A DNA stretch of 64,000 bases from Prauserella_A sp040635515 (GTDB lineage: Bacteria; Actinomycetota; Actinomycetes; Mycobacteriales; Pseudonocardiaceae): positions 62,001 through 126,000 of the forward strand of contig JBEYHY010000009.1 in NCBI GenBank assembly GCA_040635515.1. The letters are read 5' to 3'. Positions 40,686 through 49,258 of the stretch are shown in pieces. A program made the position numbers and the translations under genes. Numbering within the stretch: position 1 is the first letter of the stretch; the number at the start of each line of letters is the position of its first letter. Under the pieces are notes generated by a model. It was given only the letters and a program-made list of their open reading frames with translations, did no database searches and had not been told where the DNA came from.

Positions 40686-41543
40686 GTGGCCCTGTTGATC
40701 TACACCGATGACGTGGCCGACGAACGGCTCGACGACTTCCGGGAACTCACGACAGCCGACCGCAGGCCCGACCGGCCTGGCGGAAGGGGATTCGTGATCG
40801 CGGAGGGAACGGTCGTCGTTCGCCGGTTGCTGGCTTCGCGCTATCGCGTCCGCTCGCTGCTGGGAACCGAGCGCAGGCTCGCCGAACTCGCTCCCGACCT
40901 CGCGAATGTCGACGTTCCGGCATACGCGACGTCGGCCGAGGTCATGGCGAAGGTTGTCGGGTTTCATCTCAACCGAGGGGTGCTCGCCGTCGCGGATCGG
41001 GTGCGGCAACCCTCTGCCGAGGACGTCGTGGAAAACGCGCGGTTGCTGGCCGTCCTCGAAGGAGTGGGTGACCACGAGAACCTCGGCGCGATGTTCCGCA
41101 ACGCGGCCGCGCTGGGTGTCGACGGCGTCCTGCTCGGCCCCGGCTGTGCCGATCCGCTCTACCGGCGCAGTGTCAGGGTGTCGATGGGCAACGTGTTGCG
41201 GGTGCCTTTCGCTTCGGTTCCCGAGTGGCCAGGGTGGTTGAACCGATTGCGGGACAAGGGTTTTCGGGTCGCCGCGCTCACGCCGAGAGCGGACGCGGCC
41301 GATCTGCGTGCTCTGCCTGACGAGGTAGGGAAGCGCATCGCGGTGCTCGTCGGTTCCGAGGGGCACGGGCTCACCGAAGAGGCCATCGCCTCCGCCGACC
41401 TCGCCGTGCGTATCCCCATGTCGAGCGGCGTCGACTCGCTCAACGTCGCGACGGCGGCGGCCGTCGCGTTCTACGAACTCGCGGGCCGTGCGGGAACCGT
41501 GGGAGTCGCCGGTGGGGCGCGGCAGGCCGCGGGGCGTGGTTGA
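40686..41543 (+). CDS. TrmH/SpoU-family RNA 2'-O-methyltransferase
   Basis: A 285-residue SPOUT methyltransferase that methylates ribose in rRNA or tRNA with S-adenosylmethionine. The N-terminal part is an RNA-binding domain (RPGGRGFVIAEGTVVVRRLL); the catalytic knot shows NLGAMFRNAAALGVDGVLLG, VLVGSEGHGLTEEA and IPMSSGVDSLNVATAAAVAF. GTG at 40686 is preferred over a start at 40626, since the family begins near ALLIYTDDVADERLDDF. The stop overlaps the next start, so DUF2537 is coupled. Rv0881 is its M. tuberculosis counterpart. Confidence 0.92.
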   Translation: MALLIYTDDVADERLDDFRELTTADRRPDRPGGRGFVIAEGTVVVRRLLASRYRVRSLLGTERRLAELAPDLANVDVPAYATSAEVMAKVVGFHLNRGVLAVADRVRQPSAEDVVENARLLAVLEGVGDHENLGAMFRNAAALGVDGVLLGPGCADPLYRRSVRVSMGNVLRVPFASVPEWPGWLNRLRDKGFRVAALTPRADAADLRALPDEVGKRIAVLVGSEGHGLTEEAIASADLAVRIPMSSGVDSLNVATAAAVAFYELAGRAGTVGVAGGARQAAGRG

Positions 41544-42163
41544 GCGTGGGGGGCGCCGAGGTGCGACTGTTGATCAGGGACGAGCGGGTGGTGCTCGTCG
41601 GCGGCGAGAACGGGATGGAAGCCGATCCGCACGGTCTCGCGCTCGCGCCCGACCTCGCCGAGGCATTGCACGAATGGGCGAAGGTCGCGTCGGCGGTGCG
41701 TCGTACCGGTAGTGGCCAGGGCTCGGAAGTCGTTTCGCAGCGCGGAAAACAGCTTGCCGGAAGGGTGGCCCTCGCGATGGGCGTCGCCGTCGGCTACCGC
41801 GATCCCTTCACCGAGGAAGAGCTCGTCGTCGCCCCGCCCGAGGAGGAGGGGCGGCGTCCCTCCGTCGAGCGGCTCATTGGTTCGCGCGCGGCCATCGACG
41901 AGAAGACGCCGTGGGGAACTGGGCTCACCGTCGCCGGTTTTCTCGCCGTTTTCGTGGCGGTCGCGATGCTCGCGCTGGCGAACGCGCTCGCGACGGAAAC
42001 CACCGATTGGGTCGCCGTCGGCGCGGGAGTCGTCGTCACGGCGGGCCTTGCTCCTTCGCTGTGGCTAGGCAGGAGTGTCCCGATCGTGCGCTGGGTCGTT
42101 CTCGGCGCGGCCGCCGGTGTTGTCGCGGCCTGGATCGGACTGCTCGCGATCGCCTTCCGGTGA
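41540..42163 (+). CDS. DUF2537 membrane protein (Rv0882-like)
   Basis: A protein of about 207 residues with a soluble N-terminal half and three or four membrane helices at the C-terminus (LTVAGFLAVFVAVAMLALAN, DWVAVGAGVVVTAGLAPSLWL and WVVLGAAAGVVAAWIGLLAI). The start is uncertain: TTG at 41540 overlaps the trmH-like stop (TTGA), while GTG at 41546 is two codons later. The pairing with TrmH is conserved in mycobacteria, but no function is known. Confidence 0.82.
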   Translation: MSVGGAEVRLLIRDERVVLVGGENGMEADPHGLALAPDLAEALHEWAKVASAVRRTGSGQGSEVVSQRGKQLAGRVALAMGVAVGYRDPFTEEELVVAPPEEEGRRPSVERLIGSRAAIDEKTPWGTGLTVAGFLAVFVAVAMLALANALATETTDWVAVGAGVVVTAGLAPSLWLGRSVPIVRWVVLGAAAGVVAAWIGLLAIAFR

Positions 42164-42366
42164 TTTCCTTGTGAGTTCCGCGTGAAATGCGTTCGGTTTC
42201 CCGATGAGGAGATGCCGCCTGCCGGTCCGGATCGCGAAGGTGAACACTTCTCCGTGGTCGGTGATGTGTCGTTCTCGTGAGCTTTGGCTGCCCGTAAACG
42301 GCCGGTCTGCTGTACTTGACGGGTATCGCCGCTTTGTTCGCGATCGGCCCGAAAAGGACATTCCCT

Positions 42367-42744
42367 ATGGCGGACCTGACGAATGATGCCGGAAACGCGC
42401 TACCGAGATTGCGGTCGCTGTGCCTGGCGTTGCCGGAGGTGACCGAACGGCTCAGCCACGGCGAGCCGACCTGGTTCGCCGGTGGAAAAAAGACGTTTGT
42501 CATGTTTGCCGATCATCATCACGACGATCGGGTCGCATTCTGGTGTGCCGCGCCGCCGGGCTCCCAGGAAGCGTTGATCGGCGAGGCACCCGACCAATAC
42601 TTCCGGCCGCCTTACGTCGGTCACCGTGGTTGGCTTGGGGTATGGCTCGATCGGGTGGTCGACTGGGAGGAAATCGCGGAGATCGTCACTGACGCGTATC
42701 GCATGGTGGCGCCAAAACGATTGCTCCGTGAGCTGGAAGGGTGA
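42367..42744 (+). CDS. MmcQ/YjbR-family protein
   Basis: A 125-residue protein of the MmcQ/YjbR (DUF419) fold, related in shape to DNA-binding CyaY-like domains. Recognised by LCLALPEVTERLSHGEPTWF, FVMFADHHHDDRVAFWC and YVGHRGWLGVWLD. The function of the family is unsettled. ATG at 42367 follows a 200-base stretch without genes; the next gene, an epimerase, begins 74 bases later. Confidence 0.88.
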   Translation: MADLTNDAGNALPRLRSLCLALPEVTERLSHGEPTWFAGGKKTFVMFADHHHDDRVAFWCAAPPGSQEALIGEAPDQYFRPPYVGHRGWLGVWLDRVVDWEEIAEIVTDAYRMVAPKRLLRELEG

Positions 42745-42818
42745 ACGTTTACCCAGGTCGGGGAAACGGTTTCGAACGCACTGAAAGGTTCCTTTCGGGC
42801 GACCGGTAGTTTGACTAC

Positions 42819-43763
42819 ATGGCTACGTCGATCGCCTCAGACGTCTGTAATGTCGTGGTTACCGGGGGTAGCGGGTTCATCGGAAGAGCTGTCGTCACGG
42901 CATTTCGCGAGCGAGGTGCCAACGTCACCGTCGTAGACCGCGAGCCGCCGAGCGTTCCCCATGCCGATGTCGTCTTCGTGCAGGGCGACCTCGCCGACCC
43001 CGAGGTCAGGGAGCGCGCGATCCTTCCGGGAACCGACGGGATCATCCACCTCGCCGCGATCACCTCGGTGCTTCGTTCCGTCGAGATGCCGGCCAAGACC
43101 TACTCCGAAAACGTCGCCATCACCCACGAGTTGCTCGAACTCGCCAGGATGCACGGCGTCGGCAGGTTCATCCTCGCCTCGACCAACGCGGTCGTCGGCG
43201 ACGTGGGCACCCGCACGATCACGGAGGATCTGGCGCTCCAGCCGCTGACGCCCTACGGGGCGACCAAGGCGGCCTGCGAGATGCTGCTCTCCGGCTACGC
43301 GGGCGCCTACGGCATGACCACCTGTGCGTTGCGCTTCACCAACGTCTACGGGCCTGGCATGTCGCACAAGGACAGTTTCGTGCCGAGGCTGATGCGCGCG
43401 GCGCTCACCGAATCCGGGGTCAAGGTGTACGGCGACGGCAAGCAGCGCAGGGATCTCGTCTACCTCACCGACGTCGTGAACGGCATCCTCGCCGCCTGGG
43501 ACTCGCGGCACACGGGGAGGGCCATCGTCGGTGCGGGCCGCTCCGTCTCGGTACTCGACCTGATCGACACCGTTCGTGAGGTCACCGGATGCCCCATCCC
43601 GGTGGAGCACGTTCCCGCGCCAGGGGGAGAGATGCCCGCCGTGGTTGTCGATATCTCCCGCAGCGCCGAGACGATCGGTTACATTCCGGCTTTCGACCTT
43701 GCCTCGGGTCTCTCCGAGACCTGGCAGTACTTCCTCGACCACGACAGGCAGAAAGTGCTCTAG
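42819..43763 (+). CDS. NAD-dependent sugar epimerase/dehydratase
   Basis: A 314-residue extended short-chain dehydrogenase. The nucleotide motif is VTGGSGFIGRAVV, the catalytic region has ASTNAVVGDVG and YGATKAACEMLL (Tyr-x3-Lys), and GVKVYGDGKQRRDLVYLTDV is typical of UDP-sugar epimerases. It probably interconverts or prepares a nucleotide sugar for the glycosyltransferase encoded next. Stop and next start share one base (TAGTG). Exact sugar unknown. Confidence 0.9.
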   Translation: MATSIASDVCNVVVTGGSGFIGRAVVTAFRERGANVTVVDREPPSVPHADVVFVQGDLADPEVRERAILPGTDGIIHLAAITSVLRSVEMPAKTYSENVAITHELLELARMHGVGRFILASTNAVVGDVGTRTITEDLALQPLTPYGATKAACEMLLSGYAGAYGMTTCALRFTNVYGPGMSHKDSFVPRLMRAALTESGVKVYGDGKQRRDLVYLTDVVNGILAAWDSRHTGRAIVGAGRSVSVLDLIDTVREVTGCPIPVEHVPAPGGEMPAVVVDISRSAETIGYIPAFDLASGLSETWQYFLDHDRQKVL

Positions 43764-46051
43764 TGCTCGCATTCCTCCGTCGCCATTGGTTACTGCTCGT
43801 GCTGCTGGCGGGCGGGGTGACCCTGCGCGTCATCACGTGGCTCGCCTATCAGCCCGCGCTGCTCTACATCGACACGTTCCGCTACATCGACAATCTCGAA
43901 GCACTGCGGCCGACCGACCTGAACCCGCTCGGGTACACGGTCGTCCTCAAGGCGATGCTCGGGGTCGGTAATCTCGCCTTCGCCGCCGCCGCTCAGCACG
44001 TGCTCGGCCTGTTGATCGCGATCGTGCTCTATCTGCTCACCCTGAGGTACACGTCGAAGACGTGGCTGGCCGCGCTCGTCGCGGCCCCTGTCCTGCTCGA
44101 CGCCTACCAACTGCACATCGAGCAGAACCTGATGTCGGAGGTGTGGTTCCAGGCACTGCTGGTCGCCGCGCTGTGGGTGCTGCTCTCGCGGGGCGAGCCC
44201 AAGTGGTGGCGGGCCGCGATCGCGGGCGTTCTGCTCGGTGCCGCGGTGCTGACCCGCACGATCGGTATCACGATGATCGTGCCCTTCGTGCTGTACCTGA
44301 TCATGGCGGGCGGGGCCTGGCGGTCGAAGGAAGGCTGGAAACGCATCGGGGTGCGCGCCGGAGCGGGTCTGCTCGCCTTCGCCGTCGTCCTGGTTTCCTA
44401 CGCCGGGTACTTCAAGTCGCAGGCAGGTATCTGGGGTCTGACGGGCGCACAGGGCAACGTGCTGTACGGAAGGGCGGCGGTCGTCGCGGACTGCGGCAAA
44501 TTGCCGCAGGAAGACAAGACGCTGTTGCTGTTCTGTCCCGAGGAACCGCTCGGCGAGCGGTTCGGCGTCGACTTCTACACCCACTACAGGTACGGCGACC
44601 CCTCGTGGCCCACGACCGAACTGCCACCTGATCGCTCAAAACAGACGCTGGCCGACCAGTTCGCCAAGCGGGTCATGAGGGAACAGCCCGTCGACTTCAC
44701 GCTGGCCGTCCTCAAGGACTTCGCGAAGAACTTCGGCCCGGTCAAGATGACCTCGCTCAACGACGTTCCGGCCGAGCGGTGGCACTTCCAGACCACCTAC
44801 CCCTACTACATCGTCGGGGAGAACAGCGTCGAGATGTTCAACCAGACCTCGCTGTTCTTCGACGGGGTTACCCCGAGCGTGAACACCGACCTCGCGACGT
44901 TCCTGCGCAACTACCAGCTGCACGGCGGATACCTGTGGGGTCCCGCGCTCGCGGCACTCGGGCTGCTCGGCCTGCTCGGCGCCTTCGGCGTGGGAAGGGC
45001 CAGAAGGTCCGGTCTGCGCTCGGCGGCGTTCCTCGCGACGTCGAGCGGGCTGATCCTGCTGCTCGGTTCGGCCGCCTTCGAGTTCTCGTGGCGCTACCAG
45101 TTGCCCGCGCTCGTGTTGATGCCGCTCGGCGGGGCACTCGGGCTCGCGGCCATGCTTGGCTGGGGCAAGCGTGATCCGGCGGCCCCCGCGCGGCGGCCGA
45201 AGCTCAGCGACTACCCCGACGAGGTCGACAGCGGCGCGGTCGTGGACTTCCGCAGGAGGTACGGCGAGGCGAGGCTGACGCCGCTCGTGGTGGTCATCGC
45301 GGCCTTCAACGAGGCGAAGGGCATCGGCGCGGTCCTGCGCAACATGCCGAAGGAGTGCGAGGGGCTTCCGATCTCCACACTGGTCGTGGTCGACGGGGGC
45401 ACCGACGACACGGCCGAGATCGCCGAGCGCAACGGCGCCTACGTGTGCGTCGCTCCCCGGAACAGGGGACAGGGCGGTGCGCTGCGGCTGGGCTACCACC
45501 TCGCGGCCGAGCGCGGGGCCGAGTACGTCGTCACCACCGACGCGGACGGGCAGTACGTCAACGAGGAAATGCCCCTGCTGGTCAAGCCGCTGCTCGCGGG
45601 TGAAGCCGATTTCGTCACCGGATCTCGCAGGATGGGGACGGAAGAGCACGACAGCAAAGTGCGTTGGCTCGGCGTTCGCGTTTTCGCGGTTCTCGCCTCA
45701 ATTCTGACAATGCGGAAGATAACGGACACCTCGTTTGGATTCCGCGGGATGCACGCACAATTGGCGGCTTCGGTGACTTTGCGTGAACCGCAGTACCAGT
45801 CGTCGGAATTGCTACTCGGAGTGCTCGCGCGTGGTGCGAGAGTGCTCGAAGTGCCGATGAGCATGCATTTGCGCAACAACGGCAAGAGCAAGAAGGGCGG
45901 CAGCATCAGGTACGGCGCCAACTACGCGAGGGTGATGACCTGGACCTGGTTGCGCGAGTACGTGTTCGGTGGCGCCAGAAGGCGCCCGATGCCCCCTCGG
46001 ATGCCCGTAGAGCAGGCGGAGCGGGCTCCTGAGAAGACCGGAGTCAGCTGA
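43763..46051 (+). CDS. Membrane glycosyltransferase fusion: PMT-like channel plus GT2 domain
   Basis: A 762-residue fusion. The first half has about 9-11 membrane helices and looks like a GT-C/PMT-type lipid-linked glycosyltransferase (LAYQPALLYIDTFRYIDNL, where the acidic residue is a candidate catalytic site, and QLHIEQNLMSEVWFQALLVA). From residue 508 a GT2 domain follows: LVVVIAAFNEAKGIGAV, VVVDGGTDDTAEIAER, the metal motif DAD at 593-595, and DTSFGFRGM. The GT2 part resembles polyprenol-phosphate sugar synthases, so one protein may make a lipid-linked sugar and transfer it outside. GTG at 43763 overlaps the epimerase stop. Confidence 0.88.
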   Translation: MLAFLRRHWLLLVLLAGGVTLRVITWLAYQPALLYIDTFRYIDNLEALRPTDLNPLGYTVVLKAMLGVGNLAFAAAAQHVLGLLIAIVLYLLTLRYTSKTWLAALVAAPVLLDAYQLHIEQNLMSEVWFQALLVAALWVLLSRGEPKWWRAAIAGVLLGAAVLTRTIGITMIVPFVLYLIMAGGAWRSKEGWKRIGVRAGAGLLAFAVVLVSYAGYFKSQAGIWGLTGAQGNVLYGRAAVVADCGKLPQEDKTLLLFCPEEPLGERFGVDFYTHYRYGDPSWPTTELPPDRSKQTLADQFAKRVMREQPVDFTLAVLKDFAKNFGPVKMTSLNDVPAERWHFQTTYPYYIVGENSVEMFNQTSLFFDGVTPSVNTDLATFLRNYQLHGGYLWGPALAALGLLGLLGAFGVGRARRSGLRSAAFLATSSGLILLLGSAAFEFSWRYQLPALVLMPLGGALGLAAMLGWGKRDPAAPARRPKLSDYPDEVDSGAVVDFRRRYGEARLTPLVVVIAAFNEAKGIGAVLRNMPKECEGLPISTLVVVDGGTDDTAEIAERNGAYVCVAPRNRGQGGALRLGYHLAAERGAEYVVTTDADGQYVNEEMPLLVKPLLAGEADFVTGSRRMGTEEHDSKVRWLGVRVFAVLASILTMRKITDTSFGFRGMHAQLAASVTLREPQYQSSELLLGVLARGARVLEVPMSMHLRNNGKSKKGGSIRYGANYARVMTWTWLREYVFGGARRRPMPPRMPVEQAERAPEKTGVS

Positions 46052-46077
46052 CCGGCTCACTCGGAAGTGGCTCAACC

Positions 46078-46123
46078 GCGTTAGGCGCCGTGGCCGTGAG
46101 TGATCGGCCACGGCGCCTAACGC
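46078..46123. terminator. Two-way terminator with 19-bp stem
   Basis: A perfect 19-bp stem (46078-46096 with 46105-46123) and an eight-base loop lie 26 bases after the glycosyltransferase stop, between it and the converging GtrA gene. Confidence 0.85.
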
Positions 46124-46213
46124 TCAGGTTGAGGTTGAGGGGCGTGTGCCCGGTTTTCCCGGCCCGTACCGGCCACTGTGGACCAGGCGGGGTTTCCCAG
46201 CGTCCGAGAGAGT

Positions 46214-46771
46214 TCAGACCACCTTGTGGGACGGGGGAAGTACGGGCACCGGTGGTTCGACGTCTTGCAGCCTGGCGTAGACCAGCCGGTCGAGAGCCGC
46301 GAACTTGAGTGCGAACACCACCGCGTAGCCGCCCAAATACGCGGCGTCGAGCACCACGATGCGCCAGAAACCGGAAAGGGCAAGCGGATCGGTGAGCATC
46401 GCGGCGGCCGTCGTGAGCCCGACCGAGGCGAACCAGCCGATGCCGATCACCGCGAGATACGGCAGCAATTCGGCTTTGACCTGCGGTTTTCCTCGGCGGC
46501 CCCAGGCCCAGCGGCGGGCGAGAAAGTAGTTGGGGATGGCACCGGCGACGAAAGCGATTCCGCTGGCGAGCGGCGCGCTCGCGCCCCACAGGAGCAGGCC
46601 GATCAGGGTTGCCTGGCTCAGGCCTGTCGCCAGCACCGAACTGGCACCCGCCCTGGCCAGCCTGCCGCGAAGTCGCCGTGGCTGACCCGCGGGGGCCGGG
46701 ATTTTCCCTTGCCCTGTCTCGGCCATACCGGTCTGCTCGGTTCCGGTGCTCACTCTTCCCATTGTGCACAC
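46214..46771 (-). CDS. GtrA-family membrane protein
   Basis: A protein of up to 185 residues with four membrane helices in the GtrA pattern: LATGLSQATLIGLLLWGA, GIAFVAGAIPNYFLARRWAW, LLPYLAVIGIGWFASVGLT and VVLDAAYLGGYAVVFALKF. The motif PNYFLARRWAW is the usual GtrA signature. Such proteins help move or hold polyprenol-linked sugars during surface glycan modification. The start could be 46771, 46762 or 46753; no clear ribosome site decides. It lies between the glycosyltransferase and SQD1-like genes on the other strand. Confidence 0.86.
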   Translation of the reverse strand: MCTMGRVSTGTEQTGMAETGQGKIPAPAGQPRRLRGRLARAGASSVLATGLSQATLIGLLLWGASAPLASGIAFVAGAIPNYFLARRWAWGRRGKPQVKAELLPYLAVIGIGWFASVGLTTAAAMLTDPLALSGFWRIVVLDAAYLGGYAVVFALKFAALDRLVYARLQDVEPPVPVLPPSHKVV

Positions 46772-46918
46772 GGTCGATTCGGGGTTCTCGCGCCACCCCG
46801 AATCTCACAGCGGGTTGATGTCAGCATGTTATTAAGACAGGGTGGACCGGACAAAGAACCGGTCATCGAAAAACCAAGCCGAAGTACCAATCTGTGACGA
46901 TCTGGAGGCAGTCGAGTC

Positions 46919-48070
46919 GTGCGAGTCCTCGTTCTCGGTGGTGATGGATATCTGGGGTGGCCGACCGCGCTCCACCTCTCGGACCGCGGCCATGAGGTCG
47001 CCGTCGTCGACAACTTTGCTCGCAGAAAGTACGACGAGGAACTTGGCTCGCAGAGCCTTGTTGCCATTGAGGACCTGAGTGTCAGGGTCGCCGCCTGGAA
47101 AGAGGTCTCCGGCAAGGAGATCCCGATGTACGTCGGTGATCTCGTCGAGGCCGACTTCGTGTACGACACGGTGCGCGAGTTCCAGCCGGACACGATCGTT
47201 CACTTCGGCGAGCAGCGCGCAGCGCCGTATTCGATGATCGACCGCGAGCATGCCGTATACACGCAGTACAACAACGTTGTCGGCAACCTCAACGTCATGT
47301 ACGCGATCGCCGAGATCAACCCGGAGATTCACCTGGTGAAGCTCGGCACGATGGGTGAGTACGGGACACCCAACATCGATATCGAGGAAGGCTGGCTTGA
47401 GGTAGAGCACAACGGCCGCAAGGACCGGATGCTCTTCCCGAAGAAGCCGGGCTCCTTCTACCACCTCAGCAAGGTGCACGACTCGCACAACATCGAGTTC
47501 GGCTGCCGGATCTGGGGAATGCGGGCAACGGATCTCAACCAGGGCGTCGTCTACGGCCAGCAGACGGAGCAGACGATCCGCGACCCGAGGCTGGCGACCA
47601 GGTTCGACTACGACGCCGTCTTCGGCACCGTGCTCAACCGGTTCGTCATCCAGGCCGTGCTCGGCCAGCCGCTCACCGTGTACGGCAAGGGTGGTCAGAC
47701 TCGCGGCATGCTCGACATCAGGGACACCGTCGAGTGCCTGAGGCTGGCCGTGGAGAACCCCGCCGACCGCGGTGAGTTCAGGGTGTTCAACCAGATGACG
47801 GAAAGCTACTCCGTCAAGCACGTCGCCGAACTGGTCGCGGAGCGGTTCGCCGGTCCCGTGCAGATCGACTACCTGGAGAACCCGAGGGTCGAGCAGGCTG
47901 AGCACTACTACAACGTCAAGCACACCGGGCTTGTCGAACTGGGGCTCAAGCCGCACTTCCTCTCCGACACCCTCATCGAGTCGCTGTTCCCCATCGTCGA
48001 GGAGAACAAGCACAGGGTGAACATGGAGAACATGCTGCCCAAGGTCAAGTGGGCCAGCGCGAAGAACTGA
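46919..48070 (+). CDS. SQD1/UDP-sulfoquinovose synthase-like epimerase
   Basis: A 383-residue extended SDR. The start RVLVLGGDGYLGWPTALHL, the catalytic segment LGTMGEYGTPNIDIEEG and SFYHLSKVHDSHN are characteristic of the SQD1/Agl3 group, which makes UDP-sulfoquinovose from UDP-glucose and sulfite. Later parts include GMRATDLNQGVVYGQQTEQT and GGQTRGMLDIRDTVEC. Homologues in actinobacteria are not all proven sulfoquinovose enzymes, so the reaction is a good guess rather than established. GTG at 46919 has GGAGG about 11 bases upstream. Confidence 0.85.
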   Translation: MRVLVLGGDGYLGWPTALHLSDRGHEVAVVDNFARRKYDEELGSQSLVAIEDLSVRVAAWKEVSGKEIPMYVGDLVEADFVYDTVREFQPDTIVHFGEQRAAPYSMIDREHAVYTQYNNVVGNLNVMYAIAEINPEIHLVKLGTMGEYGTPNIDIEEGWLEVEHNGRKDRMLFPKKPGSFYHLSKVHDSHNIEFGCRIWGMRATDLNQGVVYGQQTEQTIRDPRLATRFDYDAVFGTVLNRFVIQAVLGQPLTVYGKGGQTRGMLDIRDTVECLRLAVENPADRGEFRVFNQMTESYSVKHVAELVAERFAGPVQIDYLENPRVEQAEHYYNVKHTGLVELGLKPHFLSDTLIESLFPIVEENKHRVNMENMLPKVKWASAKN

Positions 48071-48079
48071 CGAGCACAA

Positions 48080-48121
48080 AAAGGGGAGGCTCCCAGCCGA
48101 TCGGCTGGGAGCCTCCCCTTT
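48080..48121. terminator. Two-way terminator, 42-bp perfect palindrome
   Basis: Bases 48080-48100 are fully complementary to 48101-48121. The arms begin with AAA and end with TTT, so each strand has a short T-run after the stem. It separates the converging SQD1-like and sepH genes. Confidence 0.88.
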
Positions 48122-48134
48122 GTCGTGGTGCCGG

Positions 48135-49028
48135 TCAGCCTCGCTGGCTCCGGACGCCGAGCAGTACGTCCTCCCACGCCGGTACCGCGGGGTGGTTCCG
48201 CCGCTTCGGTTTCGGCTTCGCCTGCGCACCGTCGCCCTGTGTGCCGGGCAGCGTGGCCTGCTGGCCTGGCGAAGGCGGCGGGTCGTCGGCGGGGATCCTC
48301 GGCATTTCGGTGGTGTCGTCCTCGTTGGGCTCGGGGATGGGGGCCTCGATGACGTTGCTCCCGTTGTCCCTGCCGTCGTAGCCAACCAGCATCGGTTGTT
48401 CGGTTTCCTCTGTCGTTTCCCTGTGCTCGACCGCCCTCGGCATGCGGTGCGTGTTGGGGTCGAGCAGCGTTTCGGCCAGTTCGTCGATGGCGGTCACGGT
48501 GCCGCCGTGTGCTCCGGGGGAGAACTGCCAGTGCGCCCTGTTCTCCGACCTGCCGGCCTGCCAGTGCAGTCCGACGATCCACTTGCCGTCGTCGCCCCGC
48601 CACGAGTCCCACGTGGCCTGCGAGTAGTCGTGGCCGCGCGCTCCGAACGAATAGGCGACGACCTCACCGAGCGTTTGCACGTCCGGGCCGTCCTCACGCA
48701 CCGGGTGCGCCTGCTGGGCGAGCTCAGCGGTGCGCGATCGCTCAAGCAGCACGGGGTAGGCGAATCGTTCGACACGCTGTTCCGGTACTCCCGCCGCGGC
48801 GGCGACCTGCTCGACGGACTCCCCGGCTCTGATCCGGGCCTGGATCTCTCGTGGACGCATTTGGCTCTCCAGCTCGATTTCGATCTGGCCGAGACGGGTG
48901 ATGTCACCGCGGGCGGCCGCACGTAGGCGTTCGTCAGCGGGCAGGAGGAATCGTTCGCGGCGCGCCGGGTCTTCGCACACGATGGACTTACCGTCCTCGT
49001 GCAGCCCGACCACCCGTAGCGTTCGCAT
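48135..49028 (-). CDS. sepH: Cell division regulator SepH (DUF3071)
   Basis: A 297-residue FtsZ-interacting protein. SepH in Streptomyces and mycobacteria binds FtsZ and promotes filament assembly at the division site. The N-terminal DUF3071 domain begins MRTLRVVGLHEDGKSIVCED and holds the HTH-like segment MRPREIQARIRAGESVEQVA; RHDYSQATWDSWRGDDGKW-like residues (HDYSQATWDSWRGDDGKW) and LHWQAGRSENRAHWQF follow. The C-terminal 90 residues are acidic and proline-rich, then end with a short conserved PAWEDVLLGVRSQRG. ATG at 49028 has GGAGG upstream. Neighbour serC is the same as in M. tuberculosis. Confidence 0.93.
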   Translation of the reverse strand: MRTLRVVGLHEDGKSIVCEDPARRERFLLPADERLRAAARGDITRLGQIEIELESQMRPREIQARIRAGESVEQVAAAAGVPEQRVERFAYPVLLERSRTAELAQQAHPVREDGPDVQTLGEVVAYSFGARGHDYSQATWDSWRGDDGKWIVGLHWQAGRSENRAHWQFSPGAHGGTVTAIDELAETLLDPNTHRMPRAVEHRETTEETEQPMLVGYDGRDNGSNVIEAPIPEPNEDDTTEMPRIPADDPPPSPGQQATLPGTQGDGAQAKPKPKRRNHPAVPAWEDVLLGVRSQRG

Positions 49029-49204
49029 CCCGCCTCCAAGCGCGTTCACCATTGTGGGTGTCTACGGTAGAACGGCGCGTCGCCTTGACGGTCGAGGCGC
49101 GCCGAGTCCCCGTACATTCGCATTTGATCTTGGGGGAAACGGGTGAATCATTACTGGCGGACGCGCCGGGAAACGAGACCTCGATAAGGGGAATTTCCGT
49201 GGTG

Positions 49205-49245
49205 CCGGTGGCTGTGCCGCCGCGAACGCGCGCCACAGCCACCGG
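49205..49245 (-). terminator. serC terminator
   Basis: A perfect 12-bp stem (49205-49216 with 49234-49245) with a 17-base loop begins 14 bases after the serC stop on the minus strand. Confidence 0.65.
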
Positions 49246-49258
49246 ACGGAGAGCGGGG

